Part shown: positions 44,690 through 56,499 of the stretch, one piece after another
Layout: each line of letters opens with the position of its first letter
Position numbering within the stretch: position 1 is the stretch's first letter
NCBI RefSeq assembly: GCF_019112545.1
Contig: NW_025064901.1
Location: 1-64,000 of the forward strand
From: Guyanagaster necrorhizus
Taxonomy: Eukaryota > Basidiomycota > Agaricomycetes > Agaricales > Physalacriaceae
Length of the DNA stretch: 64,000 nt
Direction of reading: 5' to 3'
Made by a program: the position numbers and the translations under genes
The notes under the pieces: generated by a model
The model's database searches: none
What the model was told of the DNA's origin: nothing
Seen by the model: only the letters and a program-made list of their open reading frames with translations

Positions 44690-47600
44690 TCATGATATCA
44701 ATCGTCCCAGTGCTAATGCGTGCGAATTCCGTTTGTTAACAAGATCAGTGTGGAAAACAGATGACCGCAGCTCGGCTTCCAGCTTGACACTGTCAGCCAA
44801 TATGCTGGACATTAATCATCTACAGTGGACTCACTTGTAATAGTTTGTCTGCTTCCCACATCCTTGTAGGCAGGTTCTCCAATGCGACATAGACCGCAGG
44901 AATAGACTGACAACGCAAAAGCTCTTGCTCGTTACTCTTTAGTATAGCAAGAGCCACACGAAACAGAACATCTAGCCCATCGACAAGAAACACGTCCCAT
45001 ACTCTAAACAAAGTCTGGAAATTTGGCTGCACGTCAGTTCCCTATGGAGACTTTGATATGCGACACTCACCTCTACCGGCAAACAGTCAGTGAATAACGA
45101 TAAAAACCATGAAAAACAGATAGCTGGTAAATCGACGCCCAATTCCACAAGGTGCGCATGAAGCTTAGATGTGTGTTCCTGTACGTACTCAGAAAGCACA
45201 AGAGGACACGCCCGTGACGGTAACAATGAAGGGGAGAAGAAATGTTCAGGAAGTATACGCTCCACTAGAGCGGCGAGCACCCAGAAAGCTTCTTCCTCGT
45301 CGGCATGGACCAACAAAAGTGTGGATGTCACCAAATTCATTCCTTGGCAATATCCAACGTCAGGATTGCGCCTAAATTTTAACAACGTCAGAAATGGGAG
45401 GTTCAAAGAAGGCGAACTAGACTATACCGGCTATAAGCAGTCAGAACTCTCCGTAACTTGTCGACTCCTGCTCCATCGCCGCCAAAAAATACGTTCAAAG
45501 GCATCGTTCTCCCAACATCTTTCTCGATCTCCATAGCTGCATGGCTTAACGGGTCACTTTCGGCCAGTAAATCCGTGAACAATCCCGGTTCTTTCATCTC
45601 CAGCGCACCGCTACATTCCATCCACACCTTCGGTCGATACACCAAAGGTATACCGGCCCTTATCAATTTATCGAACTCTTTTCTCTCGTCTCGGTTAGAT
45701 GAGAGCCCAAGCTGCGCAAATCCAATAAGTCCATCACTGTGCGCCAACTCATCCTCAGTATCCTCCGTGCTTAATCCGAGAATAGCAACTGCCTTGTTCG
45801 TCCCCGTCGATATTGAGGAGTTTGAAGAATGTGACTTTTGGAACTTGACCTTGCGTCTTTGTTTGACAAAGGCATCCCACTCCTTCCGGCGGGCCTTCTG
45901 CCGTTCATCGTGTATACCGATTAGTTCGTCGAGGAGTCGCCGCACAGTGTTGGCGCACGCATGCCGAGGAGTGCTTGTGTTGACAGACAGTATGGACGTC
46001 ACCGAAGAAGTCATCGTCAAAGGTGGAGCAAGGGAATTGCGGTTCTTGCTATTTGAAGATGACCCCAAATGAATACTGTTTGAAAGTGACTCTGCGGAAG
46101 GCGAATCATGAGAATGAAAGCTCCGTGTGTCCGATTCGCCGTCGCAGTCACACTTCCCTTTGACAATATCAACAATATTTTTTAAATCATTTTCTTCGTC
46201 GTCATCTGGCCAAGAATTATCCTCTTCTCTATCGGCTATCTTGACCCCCGTCAAACAAGCAGGGGCGGTATTCCCACACTCTTTAGCTCGAATGAGAAGA
46301 AGGACGTCATATAACGACACATCGTACATGAAACCATAACGATCAGTCAAAGGTTTCTGGTCAAGCGAGTCGTGATAAATCGTCAGACGTGATGCAGCAT
46401 GGGGTAGGGGCATTGAAAAATGAAAATTGCGTGAGGTCAGGGGAGTGTAAGATCTGGAAAGATATTGTGTTGGCGGTTTAGCCGTATCAGGTATTATCGA
46501 CTCTAGTGGAACAGAAGGCGCTTTCCGAGTTACACCATTTGGTGACACGGTGTTACTACCACCACGTAGTGTAGATTGATCTTGTACAGCACCCTTCCTA
46601 TTATCACCGACAGCATTGGAGAGTTTCCTGTTCTGCTGCGATGATCTAAATGTCCCAAAAAGAGGAGCAGAAAATGATGACGGCACAGAAAATGACGGTC
46701 CTGCTCTTGTTTTCGCCCTAGCAGATGCTTCTGATTGACTCCCGAGGGCTCTGCTTAGCGTGACTGAGGCATCGCCTGTCGCTTGACTGAGCGTAGCAAC
46801 AGGACCGACCTTATCCGTCTCGACAGGTTTACGGTCTTTCCTGTCCTTCTGCCGCTGTTCTCGAAAAGTAATGCCTTGGTCGCGGGCATTTTGAATGAGT
46901 TCAAAGGCCAGTCTTGATACCAGAGGTCCCACGTCCTGGCCACCATCCGTGAGAATACTAGATGGATCAGAAGTCATGACACGAGTGGCATTAGCGATGG
47001 CGCGAAGAGATGATCCCTGCGCTCCAGTGACAGGTGCAGGATCTTGGACTGAGTGTGTCGAGCTGATCTCCGGATCAAGACTGGTAGTCAAACACGGCGC
47101 GGCTAAAACAGGCGAAAAAGGTGTTTGCACTGGAGATCCGATGGAGGAAATGGCAGAGGTATTAGTGTATGCGGTGTGGGTCGTACGATCCGACTTAGTA
47201 GATGCAGTGTCGGGGGATGGCTCTAATCTACTCTCCGCTGCAGGAGGGTCCTCCTTCAAGGAGGTGGATGAACCTGGGTTAAGTATAGATATGCCAAGCG
47301 TGCCGAATACGCTTTTCGCCGTTCTGCGCCTTGGTCTACTGACAGAAGGAATCTGCGGTGTAGCGTCCTGTGACTCTGGACGAGCTATTGCACTTGTACT
47401 GACTGTTCGAGTCCGATTGGAAGGCTTGCCTTTGCCCCATAGCGTGCCCATCCAATCTCCTATCGTTGACCGTTCTGCACGCGATCTATGCAGCAAGCCG
47501 TTGAATTTAATGGTCTCTCCGCCAGAGTCAGTACCTGTATCACGAAGAATTTGAGAATCTTCATTGGCAGCTGGCACGGAATCGACAGTCAATCCAAAAT

Positions 47601-48571
47601 CAACAGTTGACACGAGAGGCGTTGTTAACAGGTCGTCTGGAATACTCCGTGACAGAGGTACTTCATCAGCAATGGCTTCCGAGAGAGATTCTGTAAGGGA
47701 CTACAAGGGTATCATAATCAGATTGTGGTTCGTATGAGGCGAAATTCCGTGGCAATCATATATGCTGCAATCCTGAACCACTCACCATAAAACTTGGTCG
47801 CTTCCGAACATGAAGATGATCACCATCGTCATGACCCTTGTCATCCTCGTTGGGCTGCTCATCCGTGAATATCGATTGGAGTACGCGTCTCACGACGTCC
47901 TGGTCTGACGGCTGGAGCCCATTCATAAGGTTCTCGGCTCTCCGCCTTCTTTCACCTTCTCTCTCTTCCAGCCTCCTCCGCTGTTCCTCAAGCTCCGATC
48001 TTGCACGCGACAGGTTGTTTAGAGCTAATGAGAGTACCCGTAAGGCAGAATGGTAAGGATGACTGGACACGCCAGCTGGAGATTCGGACGCGCTTAGGTT
48101 AGAGATAGCGGACTGGATGGCCTCGTCGGAATACTCGTGCCATTTGGTAGCCAGTACCTGTGAAGCAGCGGGCGGATGTAAATCACCGGCGTCAACATCG
48201 TTCGGGAGAAGGAAGTCTGGAAATCTTTTATTTGGCGTGCCAGGCGGGGTGGACATGGAAGCATTGGAGGTACCGACAATGATGAGGGGGGCTATCCTCG
48301 GACTTGCGGGTGTCGAAGGCGGGGAAGTCGGCTTGTCGAGGAAGACGTCTGTCGAGAGCCGTCGCTCTGCCTTTCTGTGCCCTCTGACGCTGCCATCCCA
48401 GCTAGGCACAATAACAGCATCGTTCTCAAACTGAGCTTTGAGGGAAAAATAATTAGTAGTGGGCCGGGTATCGGGGTCGCGAGGGGGTCGAATGCGGCTG
48501 CGAGATGAAGAATGAAGTTCGTCGGGAGAAAGAGGGTGTGAGTGAACGGGAGTGGTGCTTTGCGAAGACAT
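44690..48571 (-). CDS. TBC-domain Rab GTPase-activating protein
   Basis: About 1,200 residues, five exons. Exon 1 (48571-47786) holds a Ser/Pro-rich part and a coiled coil (LEEQRRRLEEREGERRRRAE). Exon 2 (47700 to about 45428) carries a long disordered region and the start of the TBC domain. Exons 3-5 complete it and end at TGA 44690. TBC landmarks: LIRAGIPLVYRPKVWMECSG, the arginine finger in IEKDVGRT, the glutamine finger in DVGYCQGMNLVTS, CFSWFLSLFTDCLPVE and LFRVWDVFLVDGLDVLFRVA. Both fingers are present, so it should be catalytically competent. The last exon encodes LLQLEAELRSSVFHTDLVNK, usual for TBC C-termini. The partner Rab cannot be read from sequence. Confidence 0.9.
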
Positions 48572-48875
48572 TATTTCTTGGTAAGATCAAAGAAAAATGA
48601 CCTGCTCGAATTACATGGTGGTGACGAAAGAACAACGTGAAGGCCACGCTGCGCGGCCATGTGTTGGTCATATAACGAGGCCCGTGATCATCATGAGAAA
48701 ACATTCATTTCGTATGATAATCTCCATGTTACTGCACAAGGAATATCATTTTAACAACTTGGCAAAGGAACACGCTTTCAGGCCGTTCATAGTGGTTTTG
48801 ATTTCATGGCGACATACGAACATACAAAAGGTACGTGGGGAGACGATGACAACGAGAGAGAAGGAAATAATAACT

Positions 48876-49381
48876 CTATGCCTCTGTGATCTCCCGTAGA
48901 CGGCGAACGGTACTGTGGTGCAAACTGAATCAGATTCATCCTAGGCATATCGACAGGATACAAGCGCACCTTCGTACAGTCGCGGCTGCCGTCGTCGACA
49001 CGGTCCATGCACCTCCAGCGATGACTTTTCTGCACGACCCGCAGTTCCAGATGCCAACAGCTGTCCGCTTCACGGTGTCCTACGAAAGAGGGAGTCATGA
49101 GTATTCAAGACCTGCTATCCATCGACCGGTATTGCTTACTTTGCCGCAGAAAGTGCAGGTGTACCGCGCATGCTGCGAGATTTCCATTTTTTTCACCTGT
49201 TTTCGCAGGGAGGCACCGTAACGCTGAAGGACATGTTCAGCTACGAAGACAAGAGAGTAGTCATCACTCACAGTACCATATTTTCCAGTGATACCGACTT
49301 TCTTTGTGCGTTTGGTCTGCAATGACACCATTCATTAGCGAACGCCCATGAAGCTCCAGACACGCAAAATATACTCACCAT
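48876..49381 (-). CDS. RPL43: 60S ribosomal protein eL43 (Rpl43/L37A)
   Basis: Small zinc-binding protein of the large ribosomal subunit, about 92 residues. Five short exons. The start codon (49379-49381) is followed at once by an intron (ATG|GTGAGT, 49378-49317), then [15 protein letters not shown], intron, [20 protein letters not shown] plus YTCTFCGK, intron, [20 protein letters not shown] through [12 protein letters not shown], intron, [11 protein letters not shown] and TAG at 48876. The zinc site is CTFC and CGSC, both CxxC pairs intact. The third intron could alternatively end at an earlier AG; only the end before GACACCGTG gives the conserved protein. Short exons hid this gene from single-frame reading. 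Confidence 0.92.
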
Positions 49382-49720
49382 CTTGAGGAGTACGGGTAAT
49401 GATGGTCTCGTCCTAAATTGTACTTTCCGTCCTCTGGCCGTGAGAAAGAGTTACATAAACTATACAGATTATACCCTAGATAGGAATGGAAGTTTATTCT
49501 CACGAGCCAGGGTAACGATTATTTTCTTAGTCGATACAATACCCGGCTTGGACTCTAGAAATTAGGCTTCATAAATACAAGCTCCAATCTGTCGAGAACA
49601 TTTTCAGGTTATAGTCTATGTTGCATGATAATATCCAAGTGATACGTTGTACAGTATTCATCTAGAAAGTGACACCATTCTCTTCAAATAATGAACACAT
49701 TGGCGAGTGTGGTCGGTTCG
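49382..49720. promoter_or_regulatory. RPL43 upstream region
   Basis: 339 bp between RPL43 and the end of the arrestin-like gene on the same strand. Contains T-rich tracts on the coding strand side. No specific ribosomal-protein-gene element was identified. Confidence 0.4.
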
Positions 49721-51174
49721 TCACTGTGGGAGAGCTGTCAGGAACTTCGGACCCAGAATGTTCGGGAAAGGCCAGTACTTGTGTATGATTTGAAGACCAA
49801 GCGCTGGCGTAGGAATGCCGCCCATCGTCTTCAATTCTCGTTGCGATGTACCCCACTCATCCGTCGTCAATGTTATGACAGTTTCATGATGAAACGTAGG
49901 GACTTTTCCAACGAGATGCTTGGGCATGGTCGCATAAACGCGAAGAATGTACTGCGCAGAAAATAAGGAACATCAATTAAAAGGAAAGGGACATACTGCT
50001 GAATGCACAACGTACCGTCACGCTTGCGATGCCTTCAAGACACCACGAATTTTCCTTCCCAGCACATCCTGCTTGAATGAATCCCCGGAGGAGAACTCTA
50101 CCCTGGCATTCATGTCGAGACTTCACGGAGCCGGATGCTATTTGTCGCTCAGAGTACACGGGTTTTGAACTGGCGGCCGCGGACCAGAGGGAAACTCTGT
50201 TCACGAGAGTAACATATATGTTCTTGTCTAAGACCTGCGACAGCAGTGGGTGTTTGATAGTATCAAGGCTGACGGAGAAAGGTATTCTTTCGCCTGAAAC
50301 AAAGATGGTAGAAGGGAGGGAAAACTGCGGGGAAGGATCGTCAGGTTGTAGTAAGGAGCCAACGGAGGAGCTACTAACGAATATTGCATCATGAAAGCTC
50401 GCTGGAGGACGCAGTGGACCATGTCCATTCTTCGAATCTATCCATTGCGGTGTCATGTATGAGAGGAACGTATTCTGCACCGTTAAAGGTAGCTTCTGAG
50501 ATGAGGATAGTTCGTACGGCTCGGATTTTGGAAGGTACATGATGGGTATGCGACGACTGGAAAGAAATGGTTAGGTTGATTGAAATCTGAAAATAATGGA
50601 ATCCTCACGATTCATGTGTGCAGAAAACGTTTTTCTTTCGAAACATGCACACCTTGATAAAATACGAGACATCGCACATGGTATTGTAGCTGTAGCAAGA
50701 GAACGACGGTGGCATACTTGATACACCCCCATTCGTGTTGATTTCAGTGGGTACAGGAAGTGAGAACGGGCAAATATCGTTCCACTGCGGGGGGGACGCG
50801 GTAAAGGGCGTATATACGGGAATGGTACGCGACAAAAGCGTCGAAGACCGTTGCTCTGATGTGGTAAGGCGTACCTCGAGCTAAAAATGATATCAGAGTG
50901 CTGTACGTATCTCACAAATATGCTAGCAACTGACTGTGAGTGTGACTTTGGTTACCGAGCTTAGATTGCCTAAAAAGCGGATCGAGCCTTCGATCTTCCC
51001 GTTCAAGCCATAACAAGGAACATGCGATGGTCCCCAGATACGAGGGCCAAGGTCGACCTCCATATGCTTAGTCGTGTATATCCAGCGCCCAGGGCATGAT
51101 GAAGATGCCGAATCATGATGAAGAAGAAATTCAGAGGAGGACGGATCTTGAGAGTACACTGGAGCTAAGCGCAT
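49721..51174 (-). CDS. Fungal arrestin-like protein
   Basis: About four exons on the minus strand. Exon 1 starts at ATG 51172-51174 and includes MEVDLGPRIWGPSHVPCYGL followed by GKIEGSIRFLG and VTKVTLT, a beta-sandwich start typical of arrestin-N folds (GLxGxVEGxIxF). A phase-0 intron joins LEVRLTTSEQ. The next pieces carry PPSFSCYSYNTMCDVSYFIK and CMFRKKNV, then IPIMYLPKSEPYELSSSQKL, matching the pattern of CDVxYxLxxxxxRKxxx...IPxxYLPxSxP seen in this family. The C-terminal half (50540-49721) covers a second sandwich with VSLDTIKHPLLSQV and FHHETVITLTTDEWG. No PPxY Rsp5-binding motif was seen. Likely cytosolic adaptor; partner unknown. The last exon end is uncertain. Confidence 0.6.
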
Positions 51175-52426
51175 AGTGGTTGCGTCGGAGGCAGAGACTC
51201 GAGGAGAGCGTGAGGTATGACACTTATCTAGGATGGTGGCTGCATTTTATGTACACCGTGGATGGCATACCGATAAGTAAAGAAGTGGACACTATTATCG
51301 GCACCGAGGAGTCGATTGGTCCTTGAAGGGAGAAAAAAAGTATGTTTTAGGCGTCAACCATATCCGAGGAGCCACCAGTGGTACTGATTAAGGTATTTCA
51401 TAGGCAGATAACCAGTGGCGATTTGTTAATAACCCGTCCAGGCATAAGACACCGCATCTCCGGCAAGTCTAACGAGAGACGCTTAGGGCCGCGCCTCGGT
51501 GACGGTGACTACAATACAGAAGGGCCAACCAGGGGAGAATAGGATCTGATCATCATGAGCGCCGCCATCAGCGGGATGATCGGCTTGGCCCGTATATTCA
51601 GTTGCTGGAGCTGCAACCGTGGAAAACTCGGACCAACAATTTACTAGCATGTAATCCTTGGAGAAAACTAGTAGAACCGCGGCTGCCCCTGCAAGTTCCA
51701 CAACATGAGGCAGTACTAGGACGGGTATAGTACGATGGATATTAGAAGTCAAGACCTGGAAAACTTGAGGCACAGGTAGTATGCAGCACCTTGAAACCCA
51801 TTCAGTGAGAGCTCAGGGCCATGGGACGATAGAGAACACCGTGGTGCCTACGTGCTACCAAGTTGGGTACTCAGTGGTAAGCGCTCTTGATTCATGAAGC
51901 TAACTATATCGCAAATTTCATTCTCATCGACCTTATCGGGATCGAGACCGAGCAGACAAACTGAAAAAAAGTGGGATCGAACGGAGACTGCGCAATTGCT
52001 TGACGTTCCCTGCCCACAAAAATAAGTAACCGAGGTTAACGCCACCCAGCAAGGCTGAAAAAAATAGACCAGGAAGCAGTAGGTGAGACGATAAATGGGA
52101 GTAGGGCTTGCAGACAAGTACCGACAGCCAAGCTAGTTCAGCCTATATATGCAGCGCTGACCTGCAGGATTCGATGTCAAGAATAAGTATGAGCGCTCCT
52201 CGAAATGACCTCTGCTTCCCCAGTCTCGACAAGATCAAAGCGACATGATGATTAACAAGAAGTCCCAGCAGCACACGTTCACTAGGTAGTAGGATCCAAC
52301 AGCGAGTCCGATTACGATGGCTGGCCTTCCAATAAAAAGAAATCATTCCGAAATCGACCCATCGGCCCGAGCGTGCCGCTTTCAAACTGCCAAAAACCTT
52401 TCAGGAGTCAACCACGATTGGCGAGG
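51175..52426. other. Intergenic region with decayed open frames
   Basis: Three minus-strand open stretches (52385-52143, 52117-51848, 51773-51483) contain hydrophobic segments such as IYRLTYCFLVYFFQPCWVAL and VLVLPHVVELAGAAAVLLVF. They may be remains of one multi-pass membrane protein, but no start, splice signals or family signature join them convincingly. The right end serves as the TRM82 promoter. Confidence 0.35.
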
Positions 52427-54374
52427 ATGGATTCACCTGTGTATCCTTACTCCCAACTTATCTACTCATCATCATCCGCATTCATTGCAGTATCTGGGCC
52501 ACACATACAGATAATAGACCCTTCGTTCGTCTTTCGTTTCTTATGTGATTATGTAACTCAGTGGACAACAGGACGGGTAAAGTTCTATCTTCATCAACAA
52601 ACTTTGCTCCTGACGAGCAGAAGACATTGTTGAGTTCTGGACCGATAAGATGTGCTGCACTGAATAGCGGAAAAATTCATCTTGCGACTGTAGGAGACGA
52701 CAAAACACTCAGAGTCTGGAACGTAGGAAATGGAGATCTTAAGGTCGCCAGTGAAAGGTTAGTGATATTTTCTCATTCCATCTATTTGTCATTTATTCTC
52801 TTTAATAGTGCTGATCTATTCGCATGTTGCCAGAGAATTGCCTAAAAAACCTACTTGCGTTGCCTTCACGGCCAACGGTCAGACAATATTGGTGTCGGAT
52901 AAATTTGGCGACATTTTCAGGTGCGTAGCAACATCTGCTATCATTTTCGTGCTGAATTGTCCATATAGCTATCCGCTCGATCCTCCCTTTGTCTCAAAAG
53001 TTGAAAACCCGAAACGCGATCGGACTTCCCTCATCTCCCACCCTTCTGCTTCAAACGGAACCCTGATCCTTGGCCACACATCTCTCCTTACTACCTTTTT
53101 ACTCTCTTCCGATGAGAAGTACATCATCACAGCAGACAGAGACGAGCATATCCGCGTCAGTTGGCACCCACAAGGATACTGTATTGAAACCTTTTGTCTA
53201 GGATCTACTAAGTTGGTTTCCTGTCTTCCCTCGTATTTTCGTATGCTCATTAGATCAAACAGATTCGTTTCCGCGCTTCACGTACCAAAGTATGATCCTT
53301 CCGTTCTGATATCAGGCGGTGGGGACGCCGAGCTCAAAGTGTGGGATTGGTTGTCCGGCCAATGGAAGTGTGACATCCCGATCTGGAACTCTGTCAAGGA
53401 TTATATCATGGTAAAAACCAAGCCTTATCAGAAGGGCAGAAAACCAGATGACGACGATGACAAGCGACAGTCTCCAGAATTAAACAAGCGCAGGAAAAAA
53501 AGCGGCAGAAGCAGGGCAGGAGACAAGGAGGCAGAAGTCGTAGATATGGATGTAGATGCCTCGCAAGTCAACGGCGAGGCTCAGATTCTGGAGGAAGAGG
53601 CTCCAACCGTCGCTGAAGAAGCCACCGTGTTAGTTGTGCAGAAGATCGATTCAATAGCGTGGGGGGACAAGACATACGTTTTGTTCGGCATTGTTGGGTA
53701 ACTGTTACACACCTATCTCCTCTTTCGTTGCTCATCGATAACTGCAGCGGCACAGCCGTTTTCGTCACGCAGTTCCCAACAGATGGATTGGCACATGAAA
53801 TTCATGCGTATAATGTTGATAAACCGGTTTTGGACTTTATTCTAGCCTCTGAAGAAGGAACAGCCGCGCCTATCGTATGGATTTCTGTTGATAGTGCATG
53901 TTCTGGCTCGGATACGCCCATAACTTTCGTTTCACTGGCTCAAATTACAATGGGAGGAGGGGTATGCGACGTCCTATATCCCTGCTATCCACGTCCTAAT
54001 CCTCATGCCCATAGCTATCCGCGGTTCCAGAAGATGCCTTACCTGTCCCTCAGAAGCAGATTCTGTCAACACTAAATTCCTCTCTGATATCAGGTATTGC
54101 ACTGCTACTTCCCTATGACAAAGAAGCTAAATTTTCTTCAGCCTCGATGAAGGAGTTCGACAGGTTAGATCTCTATGGTGCCCTGAAATCCATGCCCAAA
54201 AACACTGGTGTTGAGTATAATCCCATGCATCGCCCAGATCTCGACGAAGCAAGTGCCAGTGGTAACCAAGCTAGAGGGAAGAAGGAACTAGGTAAATTGA
54301 AGAGCAAACGGGCAGTGATGGAGAAGCAAAGACAAGGGGAGGGTGAAGATTTGAAAACACCTGAAAACTTGTGA
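52427..54374 (+). CDS. TRM82: tRNA (m7G46) methyltransferase non-catalytic subunit, WD40
   Basis: Partner of Trm8; the pair makes 7-methylguanosine at position 46 of tRNAs. ATG at 52427 (MDSPVYPYSQLIYSSSSAFI) starts the first blade. Exons are joined at DPS|TGKVL (intron 52525-52571), SER|ELPKKPTCVAF, IFS|YPLDPP, STK|FVSALHVP, IVG|GTAVFV, MGGG|LSAVPED and LIS|ASMKEFD, all in phase. WD-type repeats: CAALNSGKIHLATVGDDKTLRVW, TSLLTTFLLSSDEKYIITAD RDEHIRVSWHP-like, and GGGDAELKVWDW. The FCLGSTKFVSALHVP segment is characteristic of Trm82/WDR4. A basic-acidic linker (KPDDDDDKRQSPELNKRRKK) interrupts the propeller, common in fungal Trm82. Ends LKTPENL before TGA at 54374. Confidence 0.88.
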
Positions 54375-54896
54375 AAACTGGTACTGAATAAAATTTGAAG
54401 AACCAAAATGTAGGAAGTCATTTGGCCAGTTAATTGGGCAAGATTGTGGCGTTTGAATACACACTTCAGAGAAAATTTGGAGAGCTACAGATTGTTTGCA
54501 CAGCTGTGGCCAGAACAAGGAGTCGGACTGAATTTAAAATAGGTAAAAGTCATGACATCGTTACGTCACAACCTTCGCGACCTCGCATGTGCAGAGGTCA
54601 ATTGTTTCCAACGATTGCTCCACTATCTCTCACCGTCCTCCTCGAGTCCCCCTTCCTATGGTCTCCTTTCTCACCTTTCTATACTTATCCTTACGCCTAT
54701 GCCATTGCTTTTACCTTCACTTCTCTTTATATATACTTTTATTTTCTATTCTATTCTACTCTTTTATTCCATCCTACAAAGAGTCGACGAGTTAAGAGTA
54801 CACCTACCTAGCTGAGTTGCTTATGTAATGTAGTCGACCAATCGCAGCACTTCCACTTCAACCGCCACCACCACCTTTTCTATCTACCTCAATAAA
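54375..54896. promoter_or_regulatory. Intergenic region and NASP-type gene promoter
   Basis: Contains a strongly pyrimidine-rich tract at about 54600-54780 with a TATATATA near 54730. Overlapping open stretches in three frames over this tract are low-complexity and not genes. Confidence 0.5.
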
Positions 54897-56400
54897 ATGG
54901 CCTCGTAAGTCTACATCCTTCGGCGCAATGTCTCGTCAGTTATAGTATATTTCCACAGAAATTCAGCCGGAACCGCACCCAAGGATATGCCGGAACTCGC
55001 TTTGACAGTGGAAGCTGCTGTCGAGCAAGGACAACGCGCATTTGCGCTCAAGAAATACGAGCAAGCAGTGGATCATTACGCTACCGCGCTTGAACTCTTG
55101 CAAGTACCACGTCTGCCTTTTATATTCGCGCGTTTTGACGCGTTTTTCTTTTTCTCCAGGACTGACGTTCACGGAGAGGATGCACCAGGGATAGAAGACC
55201 TCTACTTTGCATACGGGAAGGCACTGCTGGAAAATGCCATTGCACAGAATTCTGTGTTGGGCAAGGAGCAACCGGAGGAGAACGCAGAAGACAACAATGG
55301 TGTGTCATGCCACTCACTGATGTCTGGGCTTAGACTAATCTCGCGATGCCAGCACTAGGCGGCTCCGGGTCTTCAGCAAACGGTCCTATTCTTTCTTTCT
55401 CAGGAGACGTCGAAGACACGGAAGACGGCACAGTTGACTTATTTTCTCAGGCCATCGAGAGCGCCCAGCAGGAGGCTGCTGCCGCTGCGGATGACGATGA
55501 CGATGAAGCTGAGCCCGAGGACGACTTTAATGCTGCTTGGGAAGTTCTGGACCTAGCCCGCGCTATCTACGAGAAACAGAAGGTGGCGAACGACGATGAA
55601 CAGGTGGGCCTCAAGCTGGCAGACACATACGTCACTCTCGGCGACGTGTCTTTGGAAACTGGTGCGCGTTTTTTAATCAGTCGCTGACACCACATTGACC
55701 ATCCTTCCTTTCACTCTCAGAGAAATTTGACCAGGCCATTACGGATTACGAAGCTGCATTGACGTTGAAAGCCGAGTTGCTATCGTTTTCGTCGCGTCAA
55801 ATCGCAGAAGCCCATTACAAGCTCAGTATCGTACTTGACCTCACATCCGGTCGACTCGCAGACTCCATCATCCACGCAGAGAAGGCTCTACAAAGCCTCG
55901 AGAGCAGACTCGTTAAGCTACAGGATGCGCTACCAAGTTCCTCGACTTTGCCTACGCTTGCCCAGCAGGATCCTAAAGGGAAGGGGAAAGCAACGAAACT
56001 TGTCAGTGAAGACGCCGTCGAGAAGTTGACAACAAATCAGATTGAAAGCGAGATTAAGGAGTTGAAGGGATTGAAGGACGACCTCGTTCTGAAGGTACGA
56101 CGTTCAATCTGTATTGCTTTCAACATTCTGAATGCTGGCCAGATCGAGGAATTAAAGACCTCGCCAAACGAAAGTGTCTCCGAAAGTGCCCCCGCTATGG
56201 CTGCACACGCACTTGACAGGGAGCTCAATGCTGGTTCAACCATGGTTCCCAATCAAGAGCCCATAGTCAATGATTTGACTGCGATGGTGGTGAAAAAAAA
56301 GAAAAAGGCTCCTGAGGATACTTCTGCCTCCAAACGCAAGGCGGAAGACGACGCTCAAGATTCCAACTGTGAGAAGAAGCCCAAGGTTGATTCTTCATAA
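54897..56400 (+). CDS. NASP/Sim3/Hif1-type histone chaperone
   Basis: Escorts histone H3-H4 to chromatin. The first exon is 8 bp (ATGGCCTC, 54897-54904), then an intron leads to SNSAGTAPKDMPELALTVEA. SHNi-TPR organisation is visible: TPR1 VEQGQRAFALKKYEQAVDHY, then YGKALLENAIAQNSVLG, an acidic loop with seven Asp/Glu (about 55487-55520) where NASP binds histones, DDFNAAWEVLDLARAIYEKQ, LADTYVTLGDVSLE, FDQAITDYEAALTLKAELL, and IAEAHYKLSIVLDLTSGR. A coiled-coil-like stretch and a basic nuclear-signal-like tail (KKKKKAPED, KRKAEDDAQ) end at TAA 56400. About five introns, one inside the C-terminal half (56097-56147). Confidence 0.88.
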
Positions 56401-56499
56401 TGTCATGGATAGATGCGCCGATAACGACACGCAGATACTGACACGGTATATGTCCTTATATCCTTTGTACTGCTGTCATCATTGAAACCTGCTATGCTA

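Noticed and set aside
45458..47554. Plus-strand open frames of 204 and 219 codons
   Set aside because: They are antisense shadows of the TBC RabGAP exon, which has clear domain motifs on the minus strand.
54434..54815. Three overlapping plus-strand frames with hydrophobic residues
   Set aside because: They translate a pyrimidine-rich tract upstream of the NASP-type gene in all three frames; no protein features.
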